Made by a program: the position numbers and the translations under genes. Below the pieces are notes generated by a model. The model saw only the letters and a program-made list of their open reading frames with translations. It was not told where the DNA came from and did not search any database. From Steroidobacter gossypii (lineage in GTDB: Bacteria > Pseudomonadota > Gammaproteobacteria > Steroidobacterales > Steroidobacteraceae): DNA of 64,000 bases. The stretch is from positions 62,001 to 126,000 of the forward strand of contig NZ_JAEVLS010000001.1 in the NCBI RefSeq assembly GCF_016801985.1, given 5' to 3'. Below are positions 53,891 through 62,844 of the stretch, piece after piece (position 1 is the stretch's first letter; each line of letters starts with the position of its first letter).

Positions 53891-54712
53891 TCAAGCGGCC
53901 GGGCCGCTGCTTTCCCTGACCGCCATCCACAAATCGCGCACGTAGTCGAACAACCAGCACGCCAGCTCGAGTCGGTGCCAGGTGGTCAGCTCGGTGAGCG
54001 CGGTGTAAGCGGCCAGCAGCTGTTCGCGCTGCAGCTTGTCGTACTTGTGATAAACGCACACCGACGCCAGATCGAACAATCGCTGCCCGACGCCGGCGTA
54101 TTCCCAATCGATCAAGCGCAGCTTGCCGTCGTCGGTGACGTTGAGATGATGCACGTCGTTATGACACAGGGTGGCCGCGGAGTTCTCACGCAGCTTCAAG
54201 GCGACCTGCAGCGCCCGGTCGCGCAGGGTCTTGCTCGTCAGAGCTGGCTGGATGCCGCGCTCCTGGAGCGTGCGGAAATAACCCTCGAGCGTGTCGTTCA
54301 GCTCCACACGCCGTACGCCGGCGGGCGGCGGCACTCGATGCAGGCGACGGAACAACTGCCCGAGCCGCTGGATGTTCTGATCGTTGACCGCGTCGGCTTC
54401 GGCCCAGGTGTCACCGAGATAGCGCGTGACCAGCACACGCTCGGCCGGGTCGCATCGGATCACTTCCGGCCCGATGCCCGCCTCGTCGACTGCGGCCAGC
54501 ACCAGCGCCTCGCTCTCGCGATCGATCTGCAACGCCTGCTCGGCCGTGTTGCTGATGCGGACCACCACGTCGTCCTGCTTGGTCCGGACCAGCCAGCTTT
54601 GATTGGTGAGCCCGTGCTTGATGGCCTCGCAGGAAAGAATCGCCTCGGCGGGGATCCGCAATGTTCTCGCCGCGACATCCACTGCGGCCGCGGCGTTAGC
54701 AGCCGCCGTCAT
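53891..54712 (-). CDS. Choline/thiamine-kinase-like phosphotransferase (probable thiamine kinase)
   Basis: 273 residues, aminoglycoside-phosphotransferase/choline-kinase fold: N-lobe with HGLTNQSWLVRT, catalytic TLCHNDVHHLNV and metal site KLRLIDWEYAGVGQRLFDLA. ThiK-type thiamine kinases belong to this family. Its place directly after pnuT in a TPP-riboswitch operon makes thiamine the likely substrate, trapping imported thiamine as the monophosphate. Confidence 0.85.
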   Translation of the reverse strand: MTAAANAAAAVDVAARTLRIPAEAILSCEAIKHGLTNQSWLVRTKQDDVVVRISNTAEQALQIDRESEALVLAAVDEAGIGPEVIRCDPAERVLVTRYLGDTWAEADAVNDQNIQRLGQLFRRLHRVPPPAGVRRVELNDTLEGYFRTLQERGIQPALTSKTLRDRALQVALKLRENSAATLCHNDVHHLNVTDDGKLRLIDWEYAGVGQRLFDLASVCVYHKYDKLQREQLLAAYTALTELTTWHRLELACWLFDYVRDLWMAVRESSGPAA

Positions 54713-54718
54713 GTCGGC

Positions 54719-55384
54719 TCAAATCGATGGCGCGGCAATCGCCGACTTGGTCTGCAACACCTGTTCCCGCCGCCACACAAAATATCCACGCACCACGATC
54801 CCGAGATAGATGATGAACAATATCGTGGTGGCGAGCAGCCCCTGGCTGAAATACAGCCAGGCGGCGGCGGCGTCGACCACGATCCAGTACAGCCAGTTCT
54901 CGATTATGCGTCGCGCGACCATCCAAGTGGTAACGATGCTGCCCCAAGTGACGAAAGAATCCAGGAAGGGCGCGGGCGAGTCGGTCCAGCGGGACAGGGC
55001 CCAGCCGTTCAATGCGCTCGCGATTATGACAAGCACGGCCACCGTCACGTGCTGGTTCACACTCCACGACTCGATGCGCACGTCGCCGGATTCAGTACGC
55101 CCGCGCTTCCAGTCGATGAAGCCGTACACCGCCATGACCAGGTAGAACACATTCAGCACCACCTGCATGTACAGCGAAGCCTTGACGAACAGCGCGATGT
55201 AAATCGAGGTGCTGACGAACGCGCACAGCCAGCACAGCAGGTTCCGTCGGACGGCGAGCAGCAGATAGGCGAGACCGAGCAGCGACGCCGCGGCTTCCCA
55301 CGGCGACGTTGCGAGGAATTGCTCGACCACCGTTTGCCACATCGACGCCGGAGCAAGCGCTGTATTGAGGACGGCTTCTTCCAT
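54719..55384 (-). CDS. pnuT: PnuC-family thiamine transporter (PnuT)
   Basis: 221 residues, seven or so membrane helices. PnuC hallmarks: NLLCWLCAFVSTSIYIALFV, VLNVFYLVMAVYGFIDWKRG (WxxW-like) and NWLYWIVVDAAAAWLYFSQG. The operon context (TPP riboswitch, TonB receptor, thiamine kinase) identifies the ligand as thiamine rather than nicotinamide riboside. PnuT moves thiamine by facilitated diffusion and depends on phosphorylation trapping by the kinase next door. Confidence 0.9.
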   Translation of the reverse strand: MEEAVLNTALAPASMWQTVVEQFLATSPWEAAASLLGLAYLLLAVRRNLLCWLCAFVSTSIYIALFVKASLYMQVVLNVFYLVMAVYGFIDWKRGRTESGDVRIESWSVNQHVTVAVLVIIASALNGWALSRWTDSPAPFLDSFVTWGSIVTTWMVARRIIENWLYWIVVDAAAAWLYFSQGLLATTILFIIYLGIVVRGYFVWRREQVLQTKSAIAAPSI

Positions 55385-55392
55385 GGAAGCGC

Positions 55393-55644
55393 TCAGGCGT
55401 CCGGCACGGTGCCGCCGAGCACCTTCATCACGAACACCTTACGGCCCTGCTCGCCGAAGCTGACGGCAGTTTCCTTGCCGAGGATCTCAAACAAGCGCGC
55501 ATGCTCGCCCGCGATCTGCGTGCTCATGGCGTTGGTCGTGACCTGCAGCTCCGGATAACGGTTGAGCCGATCGATGAAATCCTTGATGGGCGGAATGTAG
55601 TCCGAGTCGAGCGGATACAGGCTGATTTCGATAGCGGTGCGCAT
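55393..55644 (-). CDS. Thiamine-binding YkoF/MTH1187-like protein
   Basis: 83 residues from ATG 55644, which shares one base with the stop of the TonB receptor gene. It starts IEISLYPLDSDYIPPIKDFI and continues VTTNAMSTQIAGEHARLFEI and GRKVFVMKVLGG, the pattern of the small thiamine-binding family related to YkoF. Such ferredoxin-like-fold proteins bind thiamine or its HMP moiety; here it may act as a cytoplasmic buffer or as a substrate carrier. Confidence 0.85.
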   Translation of the reverse strand: MRTAIEISLYPLDSDYIPPIKDFIDRLNRYPELQVTTNAMSTQIAGEHARLFEILGKETAVSFGEQGRKVFVMKVLGGTVPDA

Positions 55645-57827
55645 CAATTGAACTCCCAACGGAAGGTGACTCCGAACTGCCGCGGCTCGCCGAGCTGCGT
55701 GTAGCGTTGGTTGGCGAAATCGGGCGGCTCGTTGCCGAAGAAGAAACCTCGCACGACATAGTCCTCGTCGAACACATTGCGGCCCCAGGCGTACACGGCC
55801 CAGCGCTCGCCTTCGTAACCCGCTTTCAGATGAGTGAGCGAGTACGCTCCGGAGCGATAGCTGTCCTTGGCCGAGTCGGCGTCGGGCACGTCGAAGTAGT
55901 AGTTGTCGGACGCGATCACGTCGAGCCGCGCCATCCAGCCGAGCGGATGTCGCCACGTCGCATTCACGGACGCTTGATATTCCGGCGCGTGCGCCTGCTC
56001 GCGATTGCTCGGCCCGCTCTCATCGTCCGGACGGAAGCCCGAGTATCGAGTGCGCAGCAGTCCGAGCGTGCCGCCGACTTCCAGTTGATCCGTCGCTCGC
56101 CAGCGCACGCTGCTTTCGATGCCGGTATTGCGGCCGCCGGAGGCGTTGTCCGTGTACAGCAAATAGCTGCTCGGATCGCCGCGCACGAGTTGCCTGCTGA
56201 TCGCCACCTGCATGTCGGTGCGCTTCATATGGAAGGCGGTGATATCCGTGTACAGCCGACCATCGAGCCACTCGGCTTTCATGCCCACATCGAGCCCGAC
56301 CAGATATTCGGGCAGGAACTCGGCTTTGGCGTTGGCGGCGTTGCCGATGTTGAAGCCGCCGGCCTTGTAGCCACGCGAAACTGTTGCGAACCAGCGCATG
56401 TTCTCGCGCTGATCGAAATACACCGTCGCTTGCCCACCCCACATGGTGTCGCGCGCCGATTCGTCGATGTTGGTCACATCGCCCTCGTCGTTGCGAACAT
56501 CGCTGTAGTCGGCATTGCGCTGCTCGCCGCGCAAACCGAATGACCACCCCCAGCGTTCGTTGAATGGCGCCTCCACTTGCGCATAGGCGGCGACGTTCTG
56601 CGCGTCGTAATCGCTCACCACACGATTGTTCGTGGAGCTGGACCAATCAGGGTTGAACGGATCGACATACACGCCGACGGACGTTGAATCGAGCTGCTCG
56701 TCCACATCGAGCCCATAGATGCCAGCGACCCATGTCAGTCCGTGCGCGGAGGCAGCCGAGTCGGACGTGAGGCGCGCTTCGAGGCTGCGCCCGCGACGAT
56801 CGCGCTCCTGGCGATCGAAATAATCATAGGTGTAGGGCGCCCAGCTCTCCGGGTTGCCCCAATCGGAATCGAAGCTGTATTCGGTTTCGCTGTCGGACAG
56901 CGTCGCGGTCACAGTCAGTCGCCCGAGCCGCCCAGCCGATGTATCGACGCGAAGCGCCGCGCCGTCGGACTTCTGTGCATCCTTGCCTGGACGGTCGGCG
57001 AGCGACCTGCGTGTGTTATCGATCGACCATGCGTCGTAGCCATTGTCGAGATCGGCGTGCAGCCAGGTCAGATCGACCGTGGTGCTTTCGCTAGGTTGCC
57101 AGCGCCACTTGGCGCGAGAGGTGAGCTCGTGGCGACCCATGGTGTCGTCGCGGCCAAGATAAACATCCTCGCGAAAGCCGTCGCTGCGAAAGTTTTGAAC
57201 AGCCACGCGCCAGGCCGAGTTCAGCGAGTCCACCGGCCCGGTGGCCACGGCTCCGATCGAGCGGCTGTTATATTCGCCGTACGACGCTTCGCTGGAGAAG
57301 CCGAACTCTTGTTCCGGGTCGCGGCCGCGCATCACGATGAGACCGCCGAGCGCGTTGGCGCCGTGGTGCAATCCTTGCGGCCCCCGCAGCACTTCGATGC
57401 GCTCGACATCGAACAACGTGGCGGGCATACCCATGCCGCTGAAATCGATGTCGTCGATCAGGAAGCCCACCGAAGGGTTCGGCGCGCCCTGCCATTCCTC
57501 GCGCTCACCGATGCCGCGAATCTGGAAGAAGCGCGGTCGTGAAGTACCGCCGGCATAAGAAAGGTTGGGCACGGCCGTGAGCACATCTTCGAAGTGCTGA
57601 CGACCGGCGTCCTGCAACGTTTGCTGGTCGAGCACGGTCACGCTCACCGGCGCTTCGACCAAGGATTGCTGACGCAGTGTGGCAGTGACGACCACCTCTT
57701 CGATGAGCTTGTCGTCGGCGGCTACGGCGGCTGTCCCGCCATGCAAGCCCAAAACCATGGTGACAGCCGCACAAGTGACAGCCGCACAAGGGCGGCTTTT
57801 CATCGCTTTGTATTTATCGACAGGCAT
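55644..57827 (-). CDS. TonB-dependent receptor, probable thiamine receptor
   Basis: 727 residues from ATG 57827 (GTGAGGA upstream). A signal peptide is followed by a TonB box-like region (KLIEEVVVTATLRQQ), the plug (about 50-165, e.g. FQIRGIGEREEWQGAPNPSV) and a C-terminal 22-strand barrel ending in FGVTFRWEFN, with the terminal aromatic-rich strand. An outer-membrane receptor behind a TPP riboswitch and ahead of pnuT corresponds to the predicted thiamine receptor (OMR1-type) of gammaproteobacteria. Confidence 0.93.
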   Translation of the reverse strand: MPVDKYKAMKSRPCAAVTCAAVTMVLGLHGGTAAVAADDKLIEEVVVTATLRQQSLVEAPVSVTVLDQQTLQDAGRQHFEDVLTAVPNLSYAGGTSRPRFFQIRGIGEREEWQGAPNPSVGFLIDDIDFSGMGMPATLFDVERIEVLRGPQGLHHGANALGGLIVMRGRDPEQEFGFSSEASYGEYNSRSIGAVATGPVDSLNSAWRVAVQNFRSDGFREDVYLGRDDTMGRHELTSRAKWRWQPSESTTVDLTWLHADLDNGYDAWSIDNTRRSLADRPGKDAQKSDGAALRVDTSAGRLGRLTVTATLSDSETEYSFDSDWGNPESWAPYTYDYFDRQERDRRGRSLEARLTSDSAASAHGLTWVAGIYGLDVDEQLDSTSVGVYVDPFNPDWSSSTNNRVVSDYDAQNVAAYAQVEAPFNERWGWSFGLRGEQRNADYSDVRNDEGDVTNIDESARDTMWGGQATVYFDQRENMRWFATVSRGYKAGGFNIGNAANAKAEFLPEYLVGLDVGMKAEWLDGRLYTDITAFHMKRTDMQVAISRQLVRGDPSSYLLYTDNASGGRNTGIESSVRWRATDQLEVGGTLGLLRTRYSGFRPDDESGPSNREQAHAPEYQASVNATWRHPLGWMARLDVIASDNYYFDVPDADSAKDSYRSGAYSLTHLKAGYEGERWAVYAWGRNVFDEDYVVRGFFFGNEPPDFANQRYTQLGEPRQFGVTFRWEFN

Positions 57828-57900
57828 CGCCAGATCCTCACGGTGGAAGATCCGGGCACGAGCGCGAAGCAGAGGAGAAATGAACGGACTGCGAGTCACG

Positions 57901-58012
57901 ACCTGCTCCCTACGCCGGTACTAACCGGATCAGGTTCAACGGGTCCGCCGATGAGCCCCAGCGCACGCTGGGCGGTCGGCATCTCAGGCCCCAGTCAGGG
58001 CCACCCCAAGGC
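57901..58012 (-). ncRNA. TPP riboswitch (THI element)
   Basis: Read on the minus strand the segment has, in order, GGGGTGGCCC, CTGAGATGCCGACC, GGGGCTCATC, ACCCGTTGAACCTGATC, CGGTTAGTACCGGCG and GTAGGGA, which are the conserved THI-box strands including the CUGAGA and the GUUGAACCUGAUC core. It lies 70 bases before the receptor ATG, so the expression platform probably sequesters that ribosome-binding site or forms a terminator. Confidence 0.95.
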
Positions 58013-58102
58013 GAGCGCGATTGTAACAGAGAGCGTCACTCACTAGGCATTCATCGCGTGTAGCGCTATAAGAGCGCTTTGTTTTTTTCTGGCTGCAACA
58101 CC

Positions 58103-59008
58103 ATGCCCAACCGACATTGCCGGCTGTTTCACGTCGACGCGTTCACGCGCACACGCTTTACCGGCAACCCCGCCATCGTGGTGCTGGACGCGGACAATCT
58201 GACGGACGAGCAGATGCAGACCATTGCCACCGAAGTGAATGGCGAAACCGCATTCGTGCTGGAAGCGGAATCCGGCGATCACGACCTGCACGTGAGATTC
58301 TTTACGCCGCGCCATGAAGTGCCATTCGTCGGTCATGCCACCGTTGCCGCGCACTACGTCCGGGCCAAGGCCGACGGCAAACCGGTCGGCAAGCTGCGGC
58401 AACGCACGGGCGCGGGCATCGTGGAAATCGAAGTCACCGAGGCGGACGGCGATCTGCGCATCGCCATCACCCAGAATCCGCCGTCGCTGGGACCTGTCAT
58501 CCCGGAGCATCACCGCCGCCAGGTGTTGAACGCGCTCGGCATCTCCAGCCCCAGCCTGCACGTGGACTGTCCGTTGCAAGTGCTCACCAAGGGCGGCTCG
58601 CGACTGCTGGTCGGTCTGAAATCCAACGAACTGCTCGGCGCCATCAAGCCCGATTTCGAAGAGCTGGCGCGCCTGACTTCGCACGTGGGTGCGGAAGGTT
58701 ATTTCGTATTCGCGATGGTCGAGCAGAACGGCGTCATCGGCACCGAGTCGCGCATGTTTGTTCCGGCGCTGGGCATTCGCGAGGACGCGGTCAGCGGCAA
58801 CGCGCACGGCATGCTCGGCGTGTACCTGGTGAATCACGGTCTGCTGGCGCCGAAGGACGGCCGCGTCGTGTTCCAGGGTCGGCAAGGCATGTGGATGCGT
58901 CGACCCGGCATGGTTCAGGTGGAAGTCGAGTCCACCGGCAAGGTGGCCCAGTCGGTCCGGATCGTGGGCGACGCCGTGATCGTGTACGAGGCCGATATTC
59001 AGGCCTGA
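58103..59008 (+). CDS. PhzF family isomerase
   Basis: 301 residues from ATG 58103. PhzF/epimerase-like fold with the catalytic Glu in NGETAFVLE, substrate-pocket segments FFTPRHEVPFVGHATVA and ALGIREDAVSGNAHGMLGVYL (second half, GxGxH/D loop). Pseudo-twofold diaminopimelate-epimerase-type fold. Not part of a phenazine cluster; general isomerase of unknown substrate. Divergent from the TPP riboswitch operon. Confidence 0.92.
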   Translation: MPNRHCRLFHVDAFTRTRFTGNPAIVVLDADNLTDEQMQTIATEVNGETAFVLEAESGDHDLHVRFFTPRHEVPFVGHATVAAHYVRAKADGKPVGKLRQRTGAGIVEIEVTEADGDLRIAITQNPPSLGPVIPEHHRRQVLNALGISSPSLHVDCPLQVLTKGGSRLLVGLKSNELLGAIKPDFEELARLTSHVGAEGYFVFAMVEQNGVIGTESRMFVPALGIREDAVSGNAHGMLGVYLVNHGLLAPKDGRVVFQGRQGMWMRRPGMVQVEVESTGKVAQSVRIVGDAVIVYEADIQA

Positions 59009-59163
59009 ACGGCCCCACCGCCCGGGTTTTCGACAGAAAAACGCCTACTGACAGCCACTTGGGCCGGCCGACGTACGGCCAGCCCCCAGTCAGGGCTCCG
59101 GAAATTCCCGGCAACCTCGGAAAATTTTCTTTCGTTTACAACGACTTCGGCGGAAATTTCGGG

Positions 59164-59242
59164 TAGAATGCGCGCCCTTCGCCCGGGCGCCCCGGTTGGG
59201 ATCGGCCTGGGTAACAGCATTGGCGCGGTTTTCCGCTAGAAT
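59164..59242 (+). promoter_or_regulatory. Tandem promoters upstream of the EF-G gene
   Basis: Two -10 elements, TAGAAT at 59164-59169 and TAGAAT at 59237-59242, are each followed by a GC-rich discriminator (GCGCGCCC, CCGCGCCC). Such discriminators are typical of growth-rate/stringent-controlled translation genes. The -35 elements are not clear. Confidence 0.5.
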
Positions 59243-59301
59243 CCGCGCCCGCCCAAATGACCCACAAACTCAACGCGCCGAAACCGTAACGGAACTTTGA
59301 C

Positions 59302-61458
59302 ATGCCCCGTACCACTGCCCTTGCCGATATTCGCAACATCGGCATCATCGCCCACGTCGACGCCGGCAAGACGACGACCACCGAACGCATCCTGTATTAC
59401 ACCGGTCGCAAGCACACCATTGTCGACGTTCACGACACCAAGGATTTGAAGTCCTCGACCACCACGGACTACATGGAGCAGGAGCAGAAGCGCGGCATCA
59501 CGATTCAGTCGGCCGCGGTGTCGACCTTCTGGCGCAAGAAGAAGATCAACGTCATCGACACTCCGGGCCACGTCGACTTCACCATCGAAGTGAATCGTTC
59601 GTTGCGCGTGCTGGACGGCGCGGTCGTCGTGTTCGACGGCGTCGCCGGCGTGGAGCCGCAGTCCGAAACCAACTGGCGTCTCGCCGACAACTACGGCGTG
59701 CCGCGTATTTGCTACGTCAACAAGATGGACCGCAGCGGCGCCAACTTCCTGCGCTGCGTGGACATGATCAAGAAGCGCCTCGGCGCCCGTCCGCTGCCCG
59801 TCCAGCTGCCGATCGGCTCGGAAGACAACTTCAAGGGCATGGTCGACCTGGTGGAGATGAAGGCGCTGGTGTGGGAGTCCGACGAGCGCGACGCCGTGCC
59901 GGTCGCCCACGAAATCACGCCGGACCTGGCCGACAAGCTGGGCATCAGCGTGCCGAGCGATCGCAAGATCCTGGCAGACATCGAGAAGTTCCGCTCCGAG
60001 CTGGTGGACACCTGCCTCGAGATGGACGATGCCGCGATGGAAGCCTATCTGAACGACGGCACCGTGCCGTCGGCCGAGACGCTGCGCAAGGCGCTGCGTA
60101 AGGGCACCATCACGTCCGCGTTCAATCCGGTGCTGTGCGGCTCTTCTTATAAGAACAAGGGCGTGACCCAGATGCTGGACGCCGTGGTCGACTACCTGCC
60201 CGCCCCGACCGACGTCGAAGCCATCAAGACCGTGGACCAGGACGGCAACCCGAACGGCGAGCGCAAGAGCTCGGACGACGAGCCGTTCGCGGGACTGGCG
60301 TTCAAGGTGATCAACGACGCGTACGGCGCGCTCACCTTCGTGCGCGTGTATTCGGGCGTGCTCACCAAGGGCATGTCGGTGATGAACTCGACTCGCGGCA
60401 AGCGCGAGAAGATCGGCCGCATGGTGGAGATGTTCGCCAAGGAAGCGAACCCGATCGAAGAAGCCCGCGCCGGTGACATCATCGCGCTGGTGTCGCTCGC
60501 CGAAACCGAAACCGGCGACACGCTGTGCGATTCCAGCGCGCCGGTGATCCTGGAGCGCATGCGCTTCCCGGATCCCGTCATCAGCGTGTCGGTGCGGCCC
60601 AAGAACAAGGCCGACCAGGAGAAGTTCGGCGCCGCCCTCGGCAAGATGGTCCGCGCCGATCCTTCGCTGTATCTCGAAACCGATCGCGAAACGGGCCAGA
60701 CCATTCTGCGCGGCATGGGCGAGTTGCACCTGGAAGTGACGCTCGACCGTATCCGCACGGAGTTCAACGTCGAAGGCGTCATGGGTCAGCCGCAGGTGGC
60801 GTACCGTGAGACCTTCACGAAGCCGATCTCCGAGCAGTACGTCCACAAGAAACAGACCGGCGGTTCCGGTCAGTTCGCCGAAGTGTGGATCACCTTCGAG
60901 CCGCTGGAGCGCGGCGCGGGCTTCCAGTTCGTCGACGAGACGGTTGGCGGCTCGGTGCCGAAGGAATACGTGCCGTCGGTGGAAAAAGGTCTGCGCATGC
61001 AGATGGAAGACGGCGTGCTCGCCCACTTCCCCACCGTGGACTTCAAGGCGCGCCTCACGGACGGCAGCTACCACGACGTCGACTCGAACGCGCTGACGTT
61101 CGAAATCGCCGCCAAGGCCTGCTTCCGCGAAGCCATCCGCAAGGCCGGCCCGATCCTGCTGGAGCCGGTGATGAAGGTCGAGACCGTGACCCCGGCCGAC
61201 TACCTGGGCGACGTGATCGGCGACATCAACCGCCGTCGCGGCATGATTCAGGAGCAGCTGGAGCGCGGCACCAACATCGCCGTGGTGTCCACCGTGCCGC
61301 TGTCGGAAATGTTCGGCTACATCGGCCATCTGCGTGGCATGACCTCCGGTCGCGCCTCGTACACGATGGAGTTCTCGCACTATGACCCAGTGCCGAAGAA
61401 CGTCGCCGACGTGGTGATCGAGGAAGCGAACAAAGCGCGCTCGGCGCCGAAGGCGTAA
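59302..61458 (+). CDS. fusA: Elongation factor G (isolated copy)
   Basis: 718-residue translational GTPase. G1 [18 protein letters not shown]2 [12 protein letters not shown]3 DTPGHVDF, G4 [10 protein letters not shown]; domains II-V follow in normal order, with [10 protein letters not shown] in domain III and the TEMSHY-like EFSHYDPVP near the end. It is not in a str operon (no rpsL, rpsG or tuf around it), so it is either a relocated fusA or a second EF-G. Own promoters upstream and a strong terminator at 61481 make it a single-gene unit. Confidence 0.95.
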   Translation: MPRTTALADIRNIGIIAHVDAGKTTTTERILYYTGRKHTIVDVHDTKDLKSSTTTDYMEQEQKRGITIQSAAVSTFWRKKKINVIDTPGHVDFTIEVNRSLRVLDGAVVVFDGVAGVEPQSETNWRLADNYGVPRICYVNKMDRSGANFLRCVDMIKKRLGARPLPVQLPIGSEDNFKGMVDLVEMKALVWESDERDAVPVAHEITPDLADKLGISVPSDRKILADIEKFRSELVDTCLEMDDAAMEAYLNDGTVPSAETLRKALRKGTITSAFNPVLCGSSYKNKGVTQMLDAVVDYLPAPTDVEAIKTVDQDGNPNGERKSSDDEPFAGLAFKVINDAYGALTFVRVYSGVLTKGMSVMNSTRGKREKIGRMVEMFAKEANPIEEARAGDIIALVSLAETETGDTLCDSSAPVILERMRFPDPVISVSVRPKNKADQEKFGAALGKMVRADPSLYLETDRETGQTILRGMGELHLEVTLDRIRTEFNVEGVMGQPQVAYRETFTKPISEQYVHKKQTGGSGQFAEVWITFEPLERGAGFQFVDETVGGSVPKEYVPSVEKGLRMQMEDGVLAHFPTVDFKARLTDGSYHDVDSNALTFEIAAKACFREAIRKAGPILLEPVMKVETVTPADYLGDVIGDINRRRGMIQEQLERGTNIAVVSTVPLSEMFGYIGHLRGMTSGRASYTMEFSHYDPVPKNVADVVIEEANKARSAPKA

Positions 61459-61480
61459 CTTTCTCGTAACTCGCACGAAC

Positions 61481-61515
61481 AAGGGCGGTGTCGCAAGACA
61501 CCGCCCTTTTTGTTT
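61481..61515 (+). terminator. Intrinsic terminator after EF-G
   Basis: AAGGGCGGTGTC (61481-61492) and GACACCGCCCTT (61497-61508) form a perfect 12-bp stem with a GCAA loop, followed by a T-rich tail to about 61515. The opposite strand also has an A-flanked stem serving the convergent serine-hydrolase gene. Confidence 0.95.
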
Positions 61516-61524
61516 GTTCGCTGT

Positions 61525-62556
61525 TTAGCGGGCCGGGTGCATCGCCGGCAGCAGCCGATCGCGCAGCCAGAACATCGGCTCGAGCATATCGGCCCGATTG
61601 AAGCGAGTGCCGGTGGTGACCATCACGGCCTTGAGCTCCGGCATGATCATCAGCACCGAGCCGCCATTGCCTTGCGCCCACCAGAGTCGAGTTTGCGGCA
61701 GCTTCGCGTCCTTGGTGTGATCCAGCCACCACAGATAGCCATAGCGCTGGCTCATGTTGGGAATCGTGGTGTGCTCTTGAGTCATCGCATCGATCCAGGC
61801 TTCCGACACGATGCGGTTACCTTTATATGTGCCGCGCGTGAGCATCAGGTCGCCGATCTTCAGCAGATCGTCGGGCTCCAGCCGCAAATGGCCGCCCGTG
61901 TCGACGCCACGCTTGTTGTCCCAGTACTGCCACTCGGCGCGCCGCGCTTCGATCGGGATGAACAGATATTTGAGTGCGAACGCGTCGGCGGATATGTGAA
62001 CCGCCGAGGCCAGGATCTCACCCAACGCCACCACGTTGCCGGTGCAGTAGGAGAACTCCTTGCCTGGCTCGGCGCGCATGCGCTGTTCGCTCCAGAAAGC
62101 GACCCAGTCGCGCTGACGATACATTCGATCCTCGTGGCCCGCTGACTTCGGATCCCAGTCGTTGCAATCGAGCCCGCTGCGCATGGTAAGCAGATCTTCC
62201 AGCGTCATCGCCGCTTTGCGGGGATCCTGCTCGAAGGCTGTGCGATGGTTCGGCAGCAACTCCATCACCTTCGCTTGCACCGACGGAATGGCTCCCTTAT
62301 CGATGGCGATACCGATCAGCAGCGCGGTAATGGATTTGGTCGCGGAGCGCAGGTCCGGCGGGCGCCTGGACAGCGTGGATGCTACGGAACGACCGACGAC
62401 ACGGCCGTCGACCTGCATGATGAACGACTCGAAGCCGGGATGAATGCCGCTGTCGACTTCATCGGCGATTTGTCTGGCGGGCGGCAACGTTGCATCGGCC
62501 TGCGAAACGCCGACGCACAGGAAAAGAAACAACGACGCCCCTATCGATCTCAGCAT
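61525..62556 (-). CDS. Serine hydrolase, class C beta-lactamase family
   Basis: 343 residues from ATG 62556. A signal peptide (LRSIGASLFLFLCVGVSQA) is followed by the SxxK active site DLRSATKSITALLIG near residue 73 and EFSYCTGNVVALGE (YxN-like), with KxG-like TGTRF near the C-terminus. Periplasmic or secreted esterase/peptidase-like enzyme, not necessarily acting on beta-lactams. Confidence 0.9.
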   Translation of the reverse strand: MLRSIGASLFLFLCVGVSQADATLPPARQIADEVDSGIHPGFESFIMQVDGRVVGRSVASTLSRRPPDLRSATKSITALLIGIAIDKGAIPSVQAKVMELLPNHRTAFEQDPRKAAMTLEDLLTMRSGLDCNDWDPKSAGHEDRMYRQRDWVAFWSEQRMRAEPGKEFSYCTGNVVALGEILASAVHISADAFALKYLFIPIEARRAEWQYWDNKRGVDTGGHLRLEPDDLLKIGDLMLTRGTYKGNRIVSEAWIDAMTQEHTTIPNMSQRYGYLWWLDHTKDAKLPQTRLWWAQGNGGSVLMIMPELKAVMVTTGTRFNRADMLEPMFWLRDRLLPAMHPAR

Positions 62557-62663
62557 CGGCAGCCTCTGAAGTCCATTGCGGCAAGCGATGCTAGTCGATG
62601 TCGAAGAGCCGTAGCTGCCGCTTGTATCGATTCGCAACGCATGCCTCCTCGCAGCGACGCGCC

Positions 62664-62844
62664 AACTGGAGCCGCTCGCGAGTCGCTCCACCTTGCCGGG
62701 GCTGGCTACCAGCTGAAATCGATTGCGCCTGCTCCGCATTGGCGAGGCCGCTACCATTCGAAGTCGATTGCGACCTGCCTCATCTTGGCGAGGCCGCTAC
62801 CAGCTGAAATCGATCGCGACCTGCTCCGCCTTGCCGCCGCGGCC
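62664..62844 (-). repeat. Tandem 45-49-bp repeats made from the 3' end of the ABC ATPase gene
   Basis: Three clear units, each opening GCTACC on the plus strand (62705-62749, 62750-62795, 62796-62844), and a weaker one at about 62664-62704. The third unit contains the stop codon and last codons of the ABC gene (ending VAIDFSW), so the others are copies of the gene's tail lying beyond its stop. Confidence 0.8.

Noticed and set aside
53852-55558. Plus-strand open frame of 568 codons
   Set aside because: Antisense of the kinase, PnuT and YkoF-like genes, all of which show family motifs.
59236-61482. Minus-strand open frame of 748 codons
   Set aside because: It lies entirely opposite the EF-G gene; there is no domain, and it runs through the EF-G promoter region and terminator side.
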